Positions 62,734-64,000 of a stretch of DNA of 64,000 nt are shown here, one piece after another. The DNA lies in assembly GCA_022925895.1 (NCBI GenBank), contig JAKSYS010000075.1, positions 1 through 64,000 of the forward strand, written 5' to 3'. The notes below the pieces were generated by a model. That model saw nothing but the letters and a program-made list of their open reading frames with translations, did no database searches and was not told the DNA's origin. The DNA is from Fragilaria crotonensis (lineage: Eukaryota; Bacillariophyta; Fragilariophyceae; Fragilariales; Fragilariaceae). A program made the position numbers and the translations under genes. Position 1 is the first letter of the stretch. Every line of letters starts with the position of its first letter.

Positions 62734-63984
62734 CTACTCAACATCGTCGAGCGAGTTCGATGCATCCTCTTTCGCAAGCTCCCAATCAAGAAACTTAATG
62801 ATCTCTCGGAGCTCCTTCATCTCATCGACCCGGCTGATCGGCATGGAGGCGCTTGGACTGTTCTGCATCTCGCCAAACCTATGCGTGTCAATTGGTAAAC
62901 ATGGCATGGAGGAACGGCGCATTGGCGATGGCTCAAGCATGCAGGAGATCGTTGAGCCATAATATTGATCCCGTTCCTCTTCAGTAGCAATTATGGCAGA
63001 GAATGGTTCACTGGGCTTAACCATGCCAGAGACCATTGAGACACGAGACTTATCACTTTCGTCTTCGGTCGGGTTTGCATCACGACATAACATGGCCATA
63101 AACGCCGTAACATTTCCACCGTCCATCCAGGCGTCATTGCCTCCTGGCCCTCCGTACGCGACGGGTTCTATAAAACCAGCAGGATTAGAGCAATCAGCTC
63201 CGAAGGACGACAATAGAGGCACAGAGGACGACGATTGCCCGGGATGGCAGGTTGTCACCTCCGGCAAGGAGAAACGACCTCCCATAATATCTAGAAGGCT
63301 CATTGGAAGTGAAGTGCCCTTCTCTGACACCTCTTCTGACTCCTCTGATCCTTCAACGGGTGGAAACGAGGCGAAGGCAGGCACGGACACGCGGCGAGGT
63401 CCTGCGTGTAGCGGAGGAACCGAGGACAACGATGGTTCATGGTGGCGGGTTGTCGCTTCTCCTTGACGCATCATGCTCCCTTGAAGGCTCATTGCCAGCG
63501 AAGCGCTCTTGTGTAAGTCCTCCGATCCTTGAACGAGAGGAGATGAGGAGAAAGTATGCATGGACATACGGCGAGGTCCTGCGCCCAAGGGCGGAACAGA
63601 GGACAATGATAGCCCGTGATGGCAGGAAGTAATTTCTCCTTGACGCCCTTCGCTACCATGAAGGCTCATTGGCAACGAAGCGCTCTTTCCTGACTGCGCT
63701 GATCCTTCAACGAGAGATGAGGTAAAAGTAGGCATAGACATGCGGCGAGGTTCTGCAAATAGAGCAGCATTTTGAAGCTGGGCCTGCATCATCAGTCGTG
63801 CTTCAACCTCATGTCGTTGAACTGAGAGGCTACCACTCAAATTTGGGTCCGGCTTGTTCTGAGCGACCAAGGAAGGAAGTGGTGTCAGGACGTAATCCCC
63901 TGAGGCCATGATGTGCTGTTGTTGATGGGCAATCAACTTCTTCAAATCGAGTTTGCTTTGAGCTTTCCACTGTGAAAGAGCCAT
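62734..63984 (-). CDS. Ser-rich protein with three 58-residue repeats and RRxS sites
   Basis: 416 residues from the ATG at 63984. Three tandem repeats of about 58 residues begin PRRMSMPTF (residue 79), PRRMSMHTF (137) and PRRVSVPAF (196). Each continues with K-S/G-x-S-L-x-M-S-L and an S-x-SSVPPL end. A further MRRSSMPCLP lies near residue 355, and the C-terminus (EMKELREIIKFLDWELAKED) is a predicted coiled coil. The N-terminus has a Gln-rich helix. R-R-x-S is the classic basophilic kinase (PKA-like) target, so this looks like a multi-site phosphoprotein. No known family recognised. Confidence 0.65.
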   Translation of the reverse strand: MALSQWKAQSKLDLKKLIAHQQQHIMASGDYVLTPLPSLVAQNKPDPNLSGSLSVQRHEVEARLMMQAQLQNAALFAEPRRMSMPTFTSSLVEGSAQSGKSASLPMSLHGSEGRQGEITSCHHGLSLSSVPPLGAGPRRMSMHTFSSSPLVQGSEDLHKSASLAMSLQGSMMRQGEATTRHHEPSLSSVPPLHAGPRRVSVPAFASFPPVEGSEESEEVSEKGTSLPMSLLDIMGGRFSLPEVTTCHPGQSSSSVPLLSSFGADCSNPAGFIEPVAYGGPGGNDAWMDGGNVTAFMAMLCRDANPTEDESDKSRVSMVSGMVKPSEPFSAIIATEEERDQYYGSTISCMLEPSPMRRSSMPCLPIDTHRFGEMQNSPSASMPISRVDEMKELREIIKFLDWELAKEDASNSLDDVE

Positions 63985-64000
63985 TCTGTAGCGCCTTTTC

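Noticed and set aside
1-64000. tRNA, snRNA or rRNA genes
   Set aside because: I saw no convincing cloverleaf or conserved core by eye; a tRNAscan/Infernal run would settle it.

Overview
The window looks like nuclear DNA of a diatom, probably a pennate one. Several predicted plastid proteins start with a signal peptide followed by an Ala-Phe or Gly-Phe cleavage motif (ASAF, TAF, IAF, FGF), the bipartite signal used for complex plastids. Two of these also carry a twin-Arg lumen-type second signal. Introns are few, short (about 60-180 bp) and GT-AG. The LTR element is a Copia of the kind common in diatoms. Spacers between genes are rich in GTAC-containing words. The species cannot be named from sequence alone.

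Layout. 0-13.5 kb is a mobile-DNA island: a spliced minus-strand gene of unknown family, a small gene with an NEID repeat, a tandem DUF6818-like (Myb/SANT-like) gene with a long Asp/Glu tract, a plus-strand gene carrying two different cysteine-peptidase-like modules (a C48/Ulp1 type and a papain-fold type), and tail-to-tail with it a Plavaka/CMC-like DNA transposase. 13.6-15.3 kb is an unrecognised minus-strand coding-like stretch. A 319-bp Mutator-like MITE with perfect 15-bp ends and a 9-bp target duplication lies at 15.85-16.17 kb.

16.4-27.1 kb holds host genes: a thylakoid-lumen cyclophilin, a membrane-anchored sulfotransferase, cysteinyl-tRNA synthetase, and two head-to-head paralogues with a UVR-like hairpin followed by a DUF3506/EXECUTER-like domain. 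27.1-31.4 kb is a repeat island with at least four non-autonomous DNA elements, one nested in another. 31.5-44.7 kb is a gene-dense block: PRP17 splicing factor, a tandem MAPR (cytochrome b5-like) protein, a type I membrane protein, a RING E3 tail-to-tail with a UBE2K-type E2, a RING-H2 protein, a cyclic phosphodiesterase-like protein, a plant At5g03900-like plastid protein and an SNM1-type nuclease fused to a UBA domain.

A young, apparently whole Copia element (44754-50392, identical LTRs, 5-bp target duplication) sits 12 bp upstream of the SNM1 start codon. 50.9-64 kb continues with an aldo/keto reductase, a TOP6B/TOPOVIBL-like protein, a second copy of the CWG-flanked MITE, a PAP2 phosphatase, a nuclear basic/acidic protein, a Tic22-like protein, a fusion of an MBT/Tudor-like fold with an AP2-like domain, ribosomal protein eS7, and a Ser-rich repeat protein with repeated RRxS sites.

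Frame quality needs care. Many clearly conserved host genes contain one-base frame breaks (three in PRP17 alone), while others of similar size (CysRS, AKR, E2, eS7, the Copia ORF) are clean. I read most of the breaks as consensus errors or allelic decay rather than biology.
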